64,000 nucleotides of DNA from Paracoccus aminophilus JCM 7686 (GCF_000444995.1 NC_022041.1:2917501-2981500), one strand, 5' to 3'; numbered from the stretch's first letter, positions 7,236-16,365 are shown. Numbers and translations: made by a program. The notes: generated by a model from the letters alone, not told the origin.

Positions 7236-8987
7236 TCACTCGGCGGCCACAGGCTTACGAGCTTCGCTTCCGGGTTGGTGCAAGGGCAGCTCCATTTCGA
7301 AGACCGCGCCCGAGCCACCATCCCCCGACAGGTTATGGGCAGTCAGCCTGCCCCCAAAATCCGACACGATGCCAGAAGAAATCGCGAGCCCGAGCCCTGT
7401 GCCCTCGCCCGGTTTCTTCGTCGTGAAGAAAGGTTCAAACAGTTTCTCAAGATCGGATACACCCGGACCGTTGTCGCGAACGGACAAATAGGCGTGAGCG
7501 CCCGAGTTGACTTCGATCTCGATCATCGGCTCTTTCACCGATTTGATAGCGTCGATCGCATTGCGCAAGAGGTTGATGATCACCTGCTCAAGCCGAATGC
7601 GGTCGCAATAGACCATCACCGGATAGCGCGGCAGATTGCGCGACAGCCGAATGGTGCGCGAGCGCAGTTGCGGCTCCATCATCGCGAGCGCGCTGGACAA
7701 GGCGGCGCGCAGATCGACGGGTTCGAAAGCCTCGCCGCCCTTGCGGGCATAGGATTTGAGCTGGCGCGTGATCGATCCCATGCGCTCGATCAGATCGTCG
7801 ATGCGCTGGAAACTCGACATCGCCTCTTCGCTGCGCCCGCGTTGCAGCAGGACGCGCGCGCCGGCGAGATAGGTCTTCATCGCGGCCAGAGGTTGGTTCA
7901 GCTCATGGCTGACGCCCGCCGACATTTCGCCAAGTGCCGCGAGTTTCGAGCTTTGCTGGACGGTTTGCTCGGCGACGCGCAGCTCTTTTTGCATCCTCTC
8001 GCGCTCGGCGATCTCCAGCGTCAGGCGCTGGTTCAGCGCGCGCAGGTCGGCCGATTCGCGCATATAGGCGCGGCTTTCGACGCGCGCGCGGCGCGACATC
8101 AGGAAGAAAAGCCCCGCGAGCAGGATGGCAAAGCCCATGATTTCCAGCGCCAGAACCGCATTCACGCGCTCGCGCACCGAATCGTAGGTGGTGAAGGAAA
8201 TCATCTTCCAGCCGCGGAAGGGAATGCGGGTTTCCGACTGCATCACCGCCTTGCCCGCGACATAAGCATCGGGCGGCACGGCGGTCCAATCGGCGGTCAC
8301 CTGAAAGGCCCGAGCAATCGCCGAGGGCGCCGAGCGGACCTCTAAAGCCTCGGGCAGCGTCAGGCCGCGCCAGCGCGGCTCGGTCGCCAGAATGATCGTG
8401 CCATTGCTGTCGGTGACCGCGACCGCATCCGAAATCCCGGCCCAGCTGCGCACGATCCGCGACAGATCCGCGCCAACCACGATCACGCCGACGGTGCGCC
8501 CTTCCGCGACCATGGCGCGCGAATAGGCGAATTCAAAACCGCCGCGTTTCGAGGGAGATACCGTGAAAACCGTATCGCGTGAGCGCAAGGGCTCGACATA
8601 AAACGGCTCTTGGACGTAATTCGCGCCAAGCAGATTGCGGTCGGTCGCCCCGACCGTGCGCCCCGAGGCATCGAGCAGCGTGATCGAAGCCGCGCCGATT
8701 TCCTTTTGCGCCGTAATCAGCCGCGCCGAGGTGGTCGAGAAGTCGCCGCTGCGCAGCGCGGAAATCAGCGCAGGATCGCGGGCCAGAAGCAGCGGCACCA
8801 CGGCGGTGCGCTGCAATTCCGACAGAAGGTTGCCGCTGTAAAGCGCCGAGCGCAGCTCGGTCCGCACCTTGGTGTTTTCCGAAAAACGGGCGGTCAGCCA
8901 GGCATTGGTGAACCAGATCGTGACCGCGCCGACGATGAGCAGCAAAAGCACGGCGCCGCGAAAGCTCCACCGGCTGATCGTGGCCAT
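7236..8987 (-). CDS. dctB: DctB-like sensor histidine kinase
   Basis: 583-residue membrane sensor for (probably) C4-dicarboxylates. TM1 at ~11-30, a periplasmic double-Cache/PDC domain to ~270 (VTDSNGTIILATEPRWRG is the PDC pattern seen in DctB), TM2 ~275-298, a coiled-coil to ~345, then the HisKA box ALGEMSAGVSHELNQPLAAM with phospho-acceptor His361 and the ATPase N, G1 and G2 boxes (LLRNAIDAI, VRDNGPGVS, GEGTGLGLA). Start at 8987 (MATISRWSFRG) is chosen because the longer frame would overlap purQ. Transcribed with dctD (39 nt between the chosen ends). Ligand identity is inferred from family likeness. Confidence 0.88.
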   Translation of the reverse strand: MATISRWSFRGAVLLLLIVGAVTIWFTNAWLTARFSENTKVRTELRSALYSGNLLSELQRTAVVPLLLARDPALISALRSGDFSTTSARLITAQKEIGAASITLLDASGRTVGATDRNLLGANYVQEPFYVEPLRSRDTVFTVSPSKRGGFEFAYSRAMVAEGRTVGVIVVGADLSRIVRSWAGISDAVAVTDSNGTIILATEPRWRGLTLPEALEVRSAPSAIARAFQVTADWTAVPPDAYVAGKAVMQSETRIPFRGWKMISFTTYDSVRERVNAVLALEIMGFAILLAGLFFLMSRRARVESRAYMRESADLRALNQRLTLEIAERERMQKELRVAEQTVQQSSKLAALGEMSAGVSHELNQPLAAMKTYLAGARVLLQRGRSEEAMSSFQRIDDLIERMGSITRQLKSYARKGGEAFEPVDLRAALSSALAMMEPQLRSRTIRLSRNLPRYPVMVYCDRIRLEQVIINLLRNAIDAIKSVKEPMIEIEVNSGAHAYLSVRDNGPGVSDLEKLFEPFFTTKKPGEGTGLGLAISSGIVSDFGGRLTAHNLSGDGGSGAVFEMELPLHQPGSEARKPVAAE

Positions 8988-9087
8988 TTTCTCGGATCGA
9001 GAAACCTGCTCCGGTCCGTTTGCTCCCGAGGGCCGGGGCGCCCGTTCGGTGCCCCTCCCGGGTCTGGACGTCGCGCTTTGTCCCGCC

Positions 9088-9756
9088 TCAGGCAGCGACA
9101 AGCCCTCCAACCAGTGCCGCGAAGAGCCGCGCGCCATCCGTATTGCCATGCTCGGCTTCCGCCGCGCGCTCGGGGTGGGGCATCATGCCCAGAACCCGGC
9201 GGTTCTCTGACAGAACCCCGGCAATATCGGCGACCGAACCGTTGATGGCCGGCGCATAGGTGAAGGCGATGCGGTCCTGGTCCTTCAGCTGGGCCAGACC
9301 CTCGGCGTCAATCTGGAAATTGCCGTCGTGATGGGCGACCGGCAGGCGGATCTCCTGCCCCTTGGCATAGCCCGAGGTGAAATCGCTGGCCGAGGTCTCG
9401 ACGCGCAGCCCAACCTCGCGGCAGATAAACTTGAGCCCGGCATTGCGCATCAGCGCGCCCGGCAGAAGGTTCAGCTCGGTCAGAACCTGAAAGCCGTTAC
9501 AGATGCCGATGACATAGCCGCCCCGCGCGGCGTGTTCGCGCACTGCTTTGGCGATCGGCGAATGGGCGGCAATCGCGCCGCAGCGCAGATAATCGCCGAA
9601 GCTGAAGCCACCCGGCACAGCGACCAGATCGGTCCCGGCGGGCAGGCTGTCGTCCTTGTGCCAGACCTTCGTGACCTCGGCCCCGGCGCGGGTCAGCGCC
9701 ACGGCAAGGTCGCGGTCGCAGTTCGAGCCGGGAAAGGTGATGACGGCAGCTTTCAT
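9088..9756 (-). CDS. purQ: Phosphoribosylformylglycinamidine synthase glutaminase subunit
   Basis: 222-residue class I glutamine amidotransferase subunit PurQ, which supplies ammonia to PurL for the fourth step of purine synthesis (FGAR to FGAM). Catalytic triad visible as Cys86 (GICNGFQVL), His194 and Glu196 ([10 protein letters not shown]); [16 protein letters not shown] is the family signature. The ATG at 9756 has GGAG 11 nt upstream; the longer in-frame reading crosses the icd terminator and is not used. Neither purS nor purL is adjacent in this window, so it stands apart from the other purine genes here. Confidence 0.96.
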   Translation of the reverse strand: MKAAVITFPGSNCDRDLAVALTRAGAEVTKVWHKDDSLPAGTDLVAVPGGFSFGDYLRCGAIAAHSPIAKAVREHAARGGYVIGICNGFQVLTELNLLPGALMRNAGLKFICREVGLRVETSASDFTSGYAKGQEIRLPVAHHDGNFQIDAEGLAQLKDQDRIAFTYAPAINGSVADIAGVLSENRRVLGMMPHPERAAEAEHGNTDGARLFAALVGGLVAA

Positions 9757-9878
9757 TTCGGGACTCCGCTGAATTTCACCTCCCTTTAGCGCCGTTTGCT
9801 GCTTTCTGCAAAGGTGAAAGGCGGTCACGACAGCGTCACAGCCGTTCCACAACCCGCAAGCGAGCCTGCCGGAATGCA

Positions 9879-9906
9879 AAATGGCCGGGACATCTCCCGG
9901 CCATTT
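9879..9906 (-). terminator. Rho-independent terminator of icd
   Basis: Perfect 12-bp stem AAATGGCCGGGA/TCCCGGCCATTT with a 4-nt loop, about 27 nt after the icd stop on the minus strand, ending TTTTGC. It isolates icd from purQ. Confidence 0.9.
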
Positions 9907-9932
9907 CAGATCAAATCGCAATGCGCGGCGGA

Positions 9933-11147
9933 TCAGCCCTGCAGAGCTTTGTTGAGATATTGGTCGACCTTTTCGAGATAGCCCATCGTGGTCAGCCATT
10001 TCTGATCCGGCCCGACCAGAAGCGCGAGGTCTTTGGTCATATGGCCGTCTTCCACCGCCTGCACGGTCACACGCTCCAGCGTCTTGGCGAAGTTCAGAAG
10101 CGCGGTGTTGTTGTCGAGTTTCGCGCGATGCTTGAGGCCGCCGGTCCAGGCAAAGATCGAGGCGATCGAGTTCGTTGAGGTCTGCTTGCCCTTCTGATGC
10201 TCGCGGTAGTGGCGCGTCACCGTGCCGTGGGCGGCCTCGGATTCGACGACCTTTCCATCGGGGGTCATCAGGACCGAGGTCATCAGGCCAAGCGAGCCGA
10301 AGCCCTGCGCCACGATATCGGACTGAACGTCGCCGTCGTAGTTCTTGCAGGCCCAGACATAGCCGCCCGACCATTTCAGCGCCGAGGCGACCATATCGTC
10401 GATCAGGCGGTGCTCGTAGAAGATACCGGCCTTCTTGAACTCTTCTTCGAATTCAGCGGCATAGATCTCGGCGAAGATGTCCTTGAAGCGGCCGTCATAG
10501 GCTTTCAGGATGGTGTTCTTGGTCGAGAGATAGACCGGATAGCCGCGCTGCAGACCATAGTTCAGCGAAGCGCGCGCAAAGTCGCGGATCGATTCGTCGA
10601 GGTTGTACATCGCCATGGCGACGCCCGAACCCGGCGCCTGATAGACTTCGTGCTCGATGGTCTCGCCGTCATCGCCGACGAATTTGATCGAGAGCGTGCC
10701 TTTGCCCGGGAAGCGGAAATCGGTGGCTTTGTATTGGTCGCCGAAGGCATGGCGGCCGACGACGATCGGCTTCGTCCAATGCGGCACCAGACGCGGCACG
10801 TTCGAGCAGATGATCGGCTCGCGGAAGATCACGCCGCCCAGAATGTTGCGGATCGTGCCGTTGGGCGATTTCCACATTTTCTTGAGGCCGAATTCCTCGA
10901 CGCGGGCTTCATCCGGGGTGATGGTCGCGCATTTAACGCCAACGCCATATTGCTTGATCGCATTGGCCGCATCGACCGTGACTTGGTCATTGGTCGCGTC
11001 GCGGTGCTCGATGCCCAGATCGTAATATTTCAGATCGACGTCGAGATAGGGCAGGATCAGCTTTTGCTTGATGAAATCCCAGATGATCCGGGTCATTTCG
11101 TCGCCGTCGAGTTCGACGACAGGATTGGCTACCTTGATCTTCGACAT
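9933..11147 (-). CDS. icd: NADP-dependent isocitrate dehydrogenase
   Basis: 404-residue dimeric TCA-cycle enzyme (isocitrate to 2-oxoglutarate + CO2 + NADPH), of the eukaryote-like subfamily II common in alphaproteobacteria. Features: [18 protein letters not shown] at the N-terminus, [13 protein letters not shown] (isocitrate-binding Ser/Thr loop), the metal site region [32 protein letters not shown] and the NADP loop [18 protein letters not shown] lies 7 nt before the ATG. Single-gene transcript with its own terminator. Confidence 0.97.
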   Translation of the reverse strand: MSKIKVANPVVELDGDEMTRIIWDFIKQKLILPYLDVDLKYYDLGIEHRDATNDQVTVDAANAIKQYGVGVKCATITPDEARVEEFGLKKMWKSPNGTIRNILGGVIFREPIICSNVPRLVPHWTKPIVVGRHAFGDQYKATDFRFPGKGTLSIKFVGDDGETIEHEVYQAPGSGVAMAMYNLDESIRDFARASLNYGLQRGYPVYLSTKNTILKAYDGRFKDIFAEIYAAEFEEEFKKAGIFYEHRLIDDMVASALKWSGGYVWACKNYDGDVQSDIVAQGFGSLGLMTSVLMTPDGKVVESEAAHGTVTRHYREHQKGKQTSTNSIASIFAWTGGLKHRAKLDNNTALLNFAKTLERVTVQAVEDGHMTKDLALLVGPDQKWLTTMGYLEKVDQYLNKALQG

Positions 11148-11181
11148 GGTGCTCCCTCGGGAATGGAATGCGGTTGTTGGC

Positions 11182-11210
11182 CCTATAGCGAGAATTCGCG
11201 GGAATGGAAA
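11182..11210 (-). promoter_or_regulatory. Candidate icd promoter
   Basis: Minus strand TTTCCA, 17 nt, TATAGG, giving a leader of about 30 nt before the icd ATG. Moderate match only; a GTATGC-GATT-GCATAC inverted repeat sits just upstream. Confidence 0.35.
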
Positions 11211-11215
11211 GGGAT

Positions 11216-11231
11216 GTATGCGATTGCATAC
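11216..11231. promoter_or_regulatory. Inverted repeat upstream of the icd promoter
   Basis: GTATGC-GATT-GCATAC, perfect 6-bp arms with a 4-nt centre, located between the end of the HD-domain gene and the icd -35 element. The position suits a regulator of icd, but it could also be a small hairpin in the 3' end of the HD-gene transcript. Confidence 0.3.
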
Positions 11232-11242
11232 CGTCTTTTAGC

Positions 11243-12400
11243 CTAGCCCCGGCGCTCCGCGATCTCTGCCAGGATCGGCACGGCCTTTTCGCGCAGAAAG
11301 GCCCAAAGCGCGGGCGCGCCGCGTTCGATCTTGACCGCGACCCGCTGGTAAAGCTGGTCATAGGTCACATCATATTCGACCCAGGTGCCGCCGCCGCAGG
11401 CGATGTTCAGCGCGACCGGCTGGGCGCGGTCGAGCGCCTTGCCAAAGATCGCATCCGGCGTCTCGGCCGCCTCGAACTCGTCCCAAAGCGCGCGGAATTC
11501 GGCCCCCTGCGCATCGGGCAAAAGCCCATAGATGCGATCTGCGGCGCGGCGCTCTTTGCCGACCTGCTCGTCCGAGGCATGTGCGGTCCCGCCCTGCGAA
11601 TGAAGCGGCACATCGCCGGTGTCGATCTCGATGATGTCATGGAGGATCAACATTTTGATGACACGCGCGACCGACACGCCCGGGCCCGCAAGACCGCCGA
11701 GGATCAGCGCGTAAAGCGCTAAGTGCCAGCTGTGCTCAGCGGTGTTCTCGCGCCGCGAGCCGTCACAGAGGATCCCCGCGCGCAGCACGGTCTTCAGCCG
11801 GTCGGCATTGGCGAGAAAGGCCAGTCGGCGGGCGAAATCGCCCTCTGGCATGGGCTGGCCGTCCAGAAGCGCGCGGAAATGGACGGCGGCCTCGGGCCAT
11901 TCCGTCGCAAACCGCGCCACGCGGCCCGTCGCCAGATTGTCGCGCACGATCTTGACATGGTCCGGGCGCGGCTCGGGCGATTGCAGCACTTGAAAGAGCG
12001 GCTGGATGTGGTCCATGCGCTTGGCAAAGCGCGCCTCGGGGGTCTCGGCCGCCTCGAATTCGCGCCAGAGCGCCAGATAATCCGCGCCATCGGGCAAAAG
12101 CCCGAAAAGCCGGACGGCTGCGGCATCCTCGGCGCAGGCCACCGCTTCAAGGTCATGGGGAAGGTGGATCGGATGATCGCCGCAATCGATCTCGACCAGA
12201 TCATGGAGCAAGATCATCGCCAGCACCCGGTCGAGATCCAGACCCGGCTCGGCAAAGACCATCGCATAAAGCGCGACATGCCAGCTGTGCTCGGCCGAAT
12301 TTTCGAGCCGGGAATTGTCCATCAGCACATTCGCCCGCTCGACCCCCTTGAGCCGGTCGGCTTCGGTCAGAAAGGCGAAAAGCGGGCTGATGTCGGTCAT
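11243..12400 (-). CDS. Tandem HD-domain phosphohydrolase
   Basis: 385 residues made of two homologous HD domains (PF13023-like, the family of YfbR 5'-deoxynucleotidase). Repeat 1 has AEHSWHVALYAM (His38), LLHDLVEIDCGD (His66-Asp67) and RMDHIQP (Asp130); repeat 2 has AEHSWHLALYAL (His223), LILHDIIEIDTGD (His254-Asp255) and ALDRAQP. Metal ligands are kept in both halves, so both may be active. Most HD-3 proteins are single ~190-residue domains, so this is an internal duplication or gene fusion. Likely substrates are nucleotides, inferred. Its start overlaps the stop of the upstream membrane-protein gene (ATGA), implying translational coupling. Confidence 0.85.
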   Translation of the reverse strand: MTDISPLFAFLTEADRLKGVERANVLMDNSRLENSAEHSWHVALYAMVFAEPGLDLDRVLAMILLHDLVEIDCGDHPIHLPHDLEAVACAEDAAAVRLFGLLPDGADYLALWREFEAAETPEARFAKRMDHIQPLFQVLQSPEPRPDHVKIVRDNLATGRVARFATEWPEAAVHFRALLDGQPMPEGDFARRLAFLANADRLKTVLRAGILCDGSRRENTAEHSWHLALYALILGGLAGPGVSVARVIKMLILHDIIEIDTGDVPLHSQGGTAHASDEQVGKERRAADRIYGLLPDAQGAEFRALWDEFEAAETPDAIFGKALDRAQPVALNIACGGGTWVEYDVTYDQLYQRVAVKIERGAPALWAFLREKAVPILAEIAERRG

Positions 12401-12846
12401 AGGTCTCGGTTTCTCGCGGCCTGACGGGAGGTGTTCAGGCGGAAGGTCAGCATGGTCGCCAGAGCGGCGGGCCAGATATAAAGCCAGAGCGGCTCAAGCC
12501 GTTGCGGCTCGACGGGGCAGCTTTGCGGGATCTGGAGGCCCAGATGGATGAGCACCGCCGCCATCCAGACAATCGCCGCCGCGACCGCGAGCCAAACCCG
12601 GCGCGCGGGCACAAACAGCGCAATCGCCATCACCGGCAGAAAGATCAGAGAGGCGAGAATATGATCGCCCGCCGACAGGCCGGGAAGCAGATGGCGCCAT
12701 TCATTCAGCGTCGCGGGCAGCTCGCCGCCGCCCGATCCGCTGCAAAAATAAAGCCTGAGCCGCGCCATCTGGTAAAGCACCAGCGCGGCGAAGCCGGGAA
12801 CGAGCGCGCTGGCCAGCCAGAGCGCTCGAACGGCATTCAGGATCAC
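12397..12846 (-). CDS. Small membrane protein of unknown function
   Basis: 149 residues with about four hydrophobic segments: near 5-28, 60-82, 83-105 and 120-136. Two cysteines fall in soluble stretches (LRLYFCSGSGGGEL and PQSCPVEP) that could lie on the same side. I do not recognise the family. It overlaps by ATGA with both the upstream hydrolase and the downstream HD-domain gene, so the three form one translationally coupled unit. Confidence 0.7.
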   Translation of the reverse strand: MILNAVRALWLASALVPGFAALVLYQMARLRLYFCSGSGGGELPATLNEWRHLLPGLSAGDHILASLIFLPVMAIALFVPARRVWLAVAAAIVWMAAVLIHLGLQIPQSCPVEPQRLEPLWLYIWPAALATMLTFRLNTSRQAARNRDL

Positions 12847-13502
12847 CGGCTCGACTCGGTCAGACGGCGACGGACGTAGCTTTGGACATTGTCGATCATC
12901 GGCTTCATATGGGCCTCGTCGTCGCGGAAGAAGTGATCTGCGCCTTCGATTTCCTCATGGGTGATCGTGATGCCCTTTTGCTCGCGCAGCTTGCTGACGA
13001 GCGAATTCGTGTCCTTGGGCGGCGCCACGCGGTCGGCGGTGCCATTGATGATCAGCCCCGAGGCCGGGCACGGCGCGAGGAAGCTGAAGTCATACATATT
13101 CGCCGGCGGCGCAACCGAGACGAAGCCCGTGATCTCGGGGCGGCGCATCAGAAGCTGCATCCCGATCCAGGCGCCGAAGGAAAAGCCCGCGACCCAGCAA
13201 TGCTTGGAATTCGGGTTCATCGCTTGCAGGTAATCGAGCGCCGAGGCGGCATCCGACAGCTCGCCAATGCCCTGATCGAACTCGCCCTGGCTGCGGCCAA
13301 CGCCACGGAAGTTGAAACGCAGGACGGTGAAGCCCATTTTGTGGAACGCGTAATGCAGGTTGTAGACGACACGATTGTTCATCGTGCCCCCGAACTGCGG
13401 ATGGGGGTGCAGAACGATCGCGATCGGGGCATCGCGCTGGACTTGGGGGTGGTAACGCCCCTCGAGACGACCTTCGGGACCGGGGAAAATGAGTTCGGGC
13501 AT
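12843..13502 (-). CDS. Alpha/beta hydrolase (COG2945-like)
   Basis: 219-residue serine hydrolase. The nucleophile elbow is GFSFG (Ser108), the acid is Asp157 (NGTADRVAPP) and the base His190 (GADHFFRD); the N-terminal HPHPQFGGTMNNRVV motif is characteristic of the COG2945/YsgA-type group found widely in proteobacteria. Substrate unknown. First gene of a three-gene coupled unit and divergent from iscR across 171 bp, an arrangement also seen around iscR in related bacteria as far as I recall. Confidence 0.85.
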   Translation of the reverse strand: MPELIFPGPEGRLEGRYHPQVQRDAPIAIVLHPHPQFGGTMNNRVVYNLHYAFHKMGFTVLRFNFRGVGRSQGEFDQGIGELSDAASALDYLQAMNPNSKHCWVAGFSFGAWIGMQLLMRRPEITGFVSVAPPANMYDFSFLAPCPASGLIINGTADRVAPPKDTNSLVSKLREQKGITITHEEIEGADHFFRDDEAHMKPMIDNVQSYVRRRLTESSR

Positions 13503-13673
13503 GGTCTTCCTTCAAGTTTCGGGTTTCTTGACGCTCTGGCGGGCGGGCTTTAGACCAGTATGTGGAAAGCCCGCGCAGGAATGACAAGAATTAGCAAGGT
13601 CGCTTCGGCGGATTAGCCCGAAGGGGCTTGCCGCGTCAATGCGCTCAGCCATTCAGCCCAATGAGGATATGAG

Positions 13674-14132
13674 ATGAAACTGTCAACGAAAGGGCGCTAC
13701 GCAATCATCGCGCTCGTGGATCTCGCAATCGCGAAGTCGGATGATCTGACCTCGCTGGCCGAGATTTCCCAACGGCAAGACATCTCGCTGCCCTATCTCG
13801 AACAGCTTTTCGTGCGCCTGCGCCGCGCCGGTCTGGTCGAATCGGTGCGCGGTCCGGGCGGCGGCTACCGTCTGGCGAAGGCACCCGAGACGATCCGCGT
13901 GGCCGAGATCCTCGAAGCGGTCGATGAAACCGTCAGCGCCATGCATGTCGGTGCAGGCGCGACGGGCGGCGTGTCGGGCTCGCGCGCACAGACCTTGTCG
14001 AACCGGCTGTGGGAAAGCCTTTCGGCGCATGTCTATGTCTTCCTGCACAATGCCACTTTGGCCGATGTCGCGAAGAACACGCTGCTGCCCTGCCCGGCCT
14101 TGCCGAAGCTCTTCCAGGTCGTGGACGAGTAA
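13674..14132 (+). CDS. iscR: Rrf2-family Fe-S regulator, IscR type
   Basis: 152-residue winged-helix regulator. MKLSTKGRYAIIALVDLA and the wing PGGGYRLAKAPETIRVAEIL are classical Rrf2/IscR motifs. The three clustered cysteines that hold [2Fe-2S] in E. coli IscR are replaced by HVGAGATGGVSGSRAQT (91-107); the only cysteine is Cys140. Rhodobacter sphaeroides IscR is known to be of this unusual ligand type, which supports the call. A GAGGATATGAG sequence precedes the ATG. Unlike R. sphaeroides, no iscS/suf gene follows; the next gene is convergent with the stop codons directly abutting. Confidence 0.85.
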   Translation: MKLSTKGRYAIIALVDLAIAKSDDLTSLAEISQRQDISLPYLEQLFVRLRRAGLVESVRGPGGGYRLAKAPETIRVAEILEAVDETVSAMHVGAGATGGVSGSRAQTLSNRLWESLSAHVYVFLHNATLADVAKNTLLPCPALPKLFQVVDE

Positions 14133-14960
14133 TCAGCCCATTTCCAGCGCCAGCCGCAGCGCGCCGTCCAGAGGATTGCCGCGCGCGGGGCGCTGGTCCC
14201 AACGCCCGAAAAGCCGGTCGGCAAAGATCGGGCCAAGCCCGCCGGTGAAGGTCACGGGCAGTCCCTTTTCCGTCTGAAGCCGGTCAATCGCCGCCACGAC
14301 ATGGGTGGTCGCGGCCTCGAGCACGGCCTCGGCAGCGGGGTCGGCGGCATGTTCGAGAAGCTGGCGCGCCTCGCGGGCGAAATCGGCGCCGGTCGCGGTG
14401 CGGGCAAAGGCCACGATGGCTTGCGCGCCGCCGAACCGCTCGAGCGTCAGATCGTTCAGCGCGGTTTTCGGCGCCAGCCCATCGACCGAGCGCAAGACCT
14501 CGGCCAGAAAGAGCTTGCCGATCCAGGCCCCGCTGGCCTCGTCGCCCAAAATCGGGCCCCAGCCGCCGATCGAGGTGACCTCGCCGCCGATCTGGCGCGA
14601 GAAGACCGAGCCCGTGCCGATCGCCACGACGATACCATCCGCCGCGCCCAAAGCGCCCGCAACCGCCGTCACCGCATCATGGACAACCCGCACCCGGCCA
14701 AAGGGCAGCATCGGCCCCAGCCAGTTGCGCGCGCCCGAGATATTCGCGCCCGCAAGCCCAAGACAGGCCGTGACCTCGGCCGGATCGCGCCCGGCCAAAG
14801 CCTGCTCCGCCGTGGCCATGATCGCGGCCAGCGCACCCTCGCGGTCGGACATGATATTGGCAGGCCCGCCCTCGCCACGGCCCAGAACCCGGCCCTCGGC
14901 ATCGGCCAGCACCGCGCGACATCCCGTGCCGCCTCCGTCCAGTCCCAGAAAGAAAGCCAT
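14133..14960 (-). CDS. BadF/BadG-type N-acetylglucosamine kinase
   Basis: 275-residue ATPase of the BadF/BadG/BcrA/BcrD (PF01869) superfamily. The phosphate-1 loop is LGLDGGGTGCRAVLAD (5-20), followed by GLAGANISG, VHDAVTAVAGAL, AIGTGSVF and GWGPILGDEASGAWIG; this set is typical of bacterial GlcNAc kinases. It probably phosphorylates the amino sugar brought in by the divergent ABC operon that starts at 15069. A GGGAG ribosome site lies 9 nt upstream. Its stop abuts the iscR stop tail-to-tail with no terminator. Exact sugar is inferred. Confidence 0.8.
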   Translation of the reverse strand: MAFFLGLDGGGTGCRAVLADAEGRVLGRGEGGPANIMSDREGALAAIMATAEQALAGRDPAEVTACLGLAGANISGARNWLGPMLPFGRVRVVHDAVTAVAGALGAADGIVVAIGTGSVFSRQIGGEVTSIGGWGPILGDEASGAWIGKLFLAEVLRSVDGLAPKTALNDLTLERFGGAQAIVAFARTATGADFAREARQLLEHAADPAAEAVLEAATTHVVAAIDRLQTEKGLPVTFTGGLGPIFADRLFGRWDQRPARGNPLDGALRLALEMG

Positions 14961-15068
14961 CTATATCACTCCCTTGCTCAGCCCGCCCTTGACGAGATCA
15001 TAGGCCGACTGCAATCCTTTTCATCAGCTAACAGCGCGCCAGAAAGGCCGCAACAGGGAGAAGAGAAG

Positions 15069-16328
15069 ATGAAGGTCCGCAGACTGACGGCCTGCCTTCT
15101 GGCAGCCAGCGCATTGACGGCCCCCGCATTCGCGGAGGATGTCACCCTCAGCATCGAATCCTGGCGCAATGACGATCTGCCGATCTGGCAGGAAAAGATC
15201 ATCCCGGCTTTCGAGGCCGCGCATCCCGGCATCAAGCTGACCTTCAACCCCTCGGCTCCGGCGGAATATAACGCGGTGCTGAACTCGAAACTCGACGGCG
15301 GCTCGGCGGGCGATCTCATCACCTGCCGCCCCTTCGACGCCTCGCTGCAACTGTTCCAGAAAGGCCAGCTCGCCGATCTGTCCGAGCTCAAGGGCATGGC
15401 GAATTTCTCGGATGTGGCGAAATCGGGCTGGTCCACCGATGACGGCAAGCAGACCTTCTGCGTGCCGATGGCGTCGGTGATCCATGGCTTCATTTACAAC
15501 AAACAAGCCTTCGAGGAGCTCGGGCTGACGCCGCCGAAAACCGTCGATGAGTTCTTCGCGGTTCTCGATAAGGTCAAGGAAAGCGGCAAATATATCCCGA
15601 TGGCGATGGGCACCTCGGACCAGTGGGAAGCCGCGACGATGGGCTATCAGAACATCGGCCCGAACTATTGGCATGGCGAGGACGGCCGCAAGGCGCTGAT
15701 TGCGGGCAAGGCGAAGCTGACCGATCCGGAATTCGTCGCGCCGCTTGAACAGCTCGCGAAATGGAAGCCCTATCTCGGCGACGGCTTCGAGGCCCAGACC
15801 TATCCCGACAGCCAGAACCTCTTCACCCTTGGCCGCGCCGCGATCTATCCGGCGGGCTCGTGGGAGATCGGCCCCTTCACGCCCCAGATCGGCGGCGCGT
15901 TCGAAATGGGAGCCTTCCCGCCGCCGGTCCCGAAAGAGGGCGACAAATGCTATATCTCGGATCACACCGATATCGGCATCGGCTTGAATGCCGCGAGCAA
16001 ACATGCCGAGCAGGCCAAGGTCTTCCTCGATTGGGTCGCCTCGCCTGAATTCGCCGAGCTTTACGCCAATGCGCTGCCGGGCTTCTTCCCGCTGTCGAAT
16101 GGCGAGGTGAAGCTTGAAAACCCGCTGGCGCAGGACTTCATCGGCTGGCGCAAGAACTGTGAATCGACGATCCGGTCGTCCTATCAGATCCTGTCGCGCG
16201 GCACGCCGAACCTTGAAAACGACATGTGGGCGGTTTCGGCAGGGGTGATCAACGGCACGATCACACCGGCAGATGGGGCCAAGAAGCTGCAAGACGGCCT
16301 CGACAGCTGGTATAAGCCCGCGAATTAA
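15069..16328 (+). CDS. Sugar ABC transporter substrate-binding protein (family 1)
   Basis: 419-residue periplasmic binding protein of the SBP_bac_1 (CUT1) type. Residues 1-22 form a Sec signal peptide (MKVRRLTACLLAASALTAPA, then FA before EDV). Mature motifs include WQEKIIPAFEAAHPGIKLTF, SAGDLITCRPFDA and TLGRAAIYPAGSWEIG. It delivers an unidentified sugar to the two permeases downstream. GGGAG lies in front of the ATG. The neighbouring GlcNAc-type kinase and MocA-like dehydrogenase suggest an amino sugar or modified sugar. A hairpin follows the gene. Confidence 0.88.
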   Translation: MKVRRLTACLLAASALTAPAFAEDVTLSIESWRNDDLPIWQEKIIPAFEAAHPGIKLTFNPSAPAEYNAVLNSKLDGGSAGDLITCRPFDASLQLFQKGQLADLSELKGMANFSDVAKSGWSTDDGKQTFCVPMASVIHGFIYNKQAFEELGLTPPKTVDEFFAVLDKVKESGKYIPMAMGTSDQWEAATMGYQNIGPNYWHGEDGRKALIAGKAKLTDPEFVAPLEQLAKWKPYLGDGFEAQTYPDSQNLFTLGRAAIYPAGSWEIGPFTPQIGGAFEMGAFPPPVPKEGDKCYISDHTDIGIGLNAASKHAEQAKVFLDWVASPEFAELYANALPGFFPLSNGEVKLENPLAQDFIGWRKNCESTIRSSYQILSRGTPNLENDMWAVSAGVINGTITPADGAKKLQDGLDSWYKPAN

Positions 16329-16334
16329 GGACAA

Positions 16335-16358
16335 GGCCCCCGGTTCACGCCGGGGGCC
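16335..16358 (+). terminator. Intercistronic hairpin after the binding-protein gene
   Basis: Nine-base-pair stem GGCCCCCGG/CCGGGGGCC, 6-nt loop, followed by GTTTCAG, between the binding-protein stop and the first permease start. It may be an attenuator or a 3'-end stabiliser giving more binding protein than permease. Confidence 0.65.
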
Positions 16359-16365
16359 GTTTCAG

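Noticed and set aside
9035..9072. GC-rich imperfect inverted repeat between purQ and dctB as a terminator
   Set aside because: Arms contain several mismatches and bulges and no T-run follows; could be chance in high-GC DNA.
13503..13673. Promoter or Fe-S-regulator operator for iscR and the divergent hydrolase
   Set aside because: A TTGACG near 13529 lacks a convincing -10 at proper spacing and no clear dyad was found, so no site is called.
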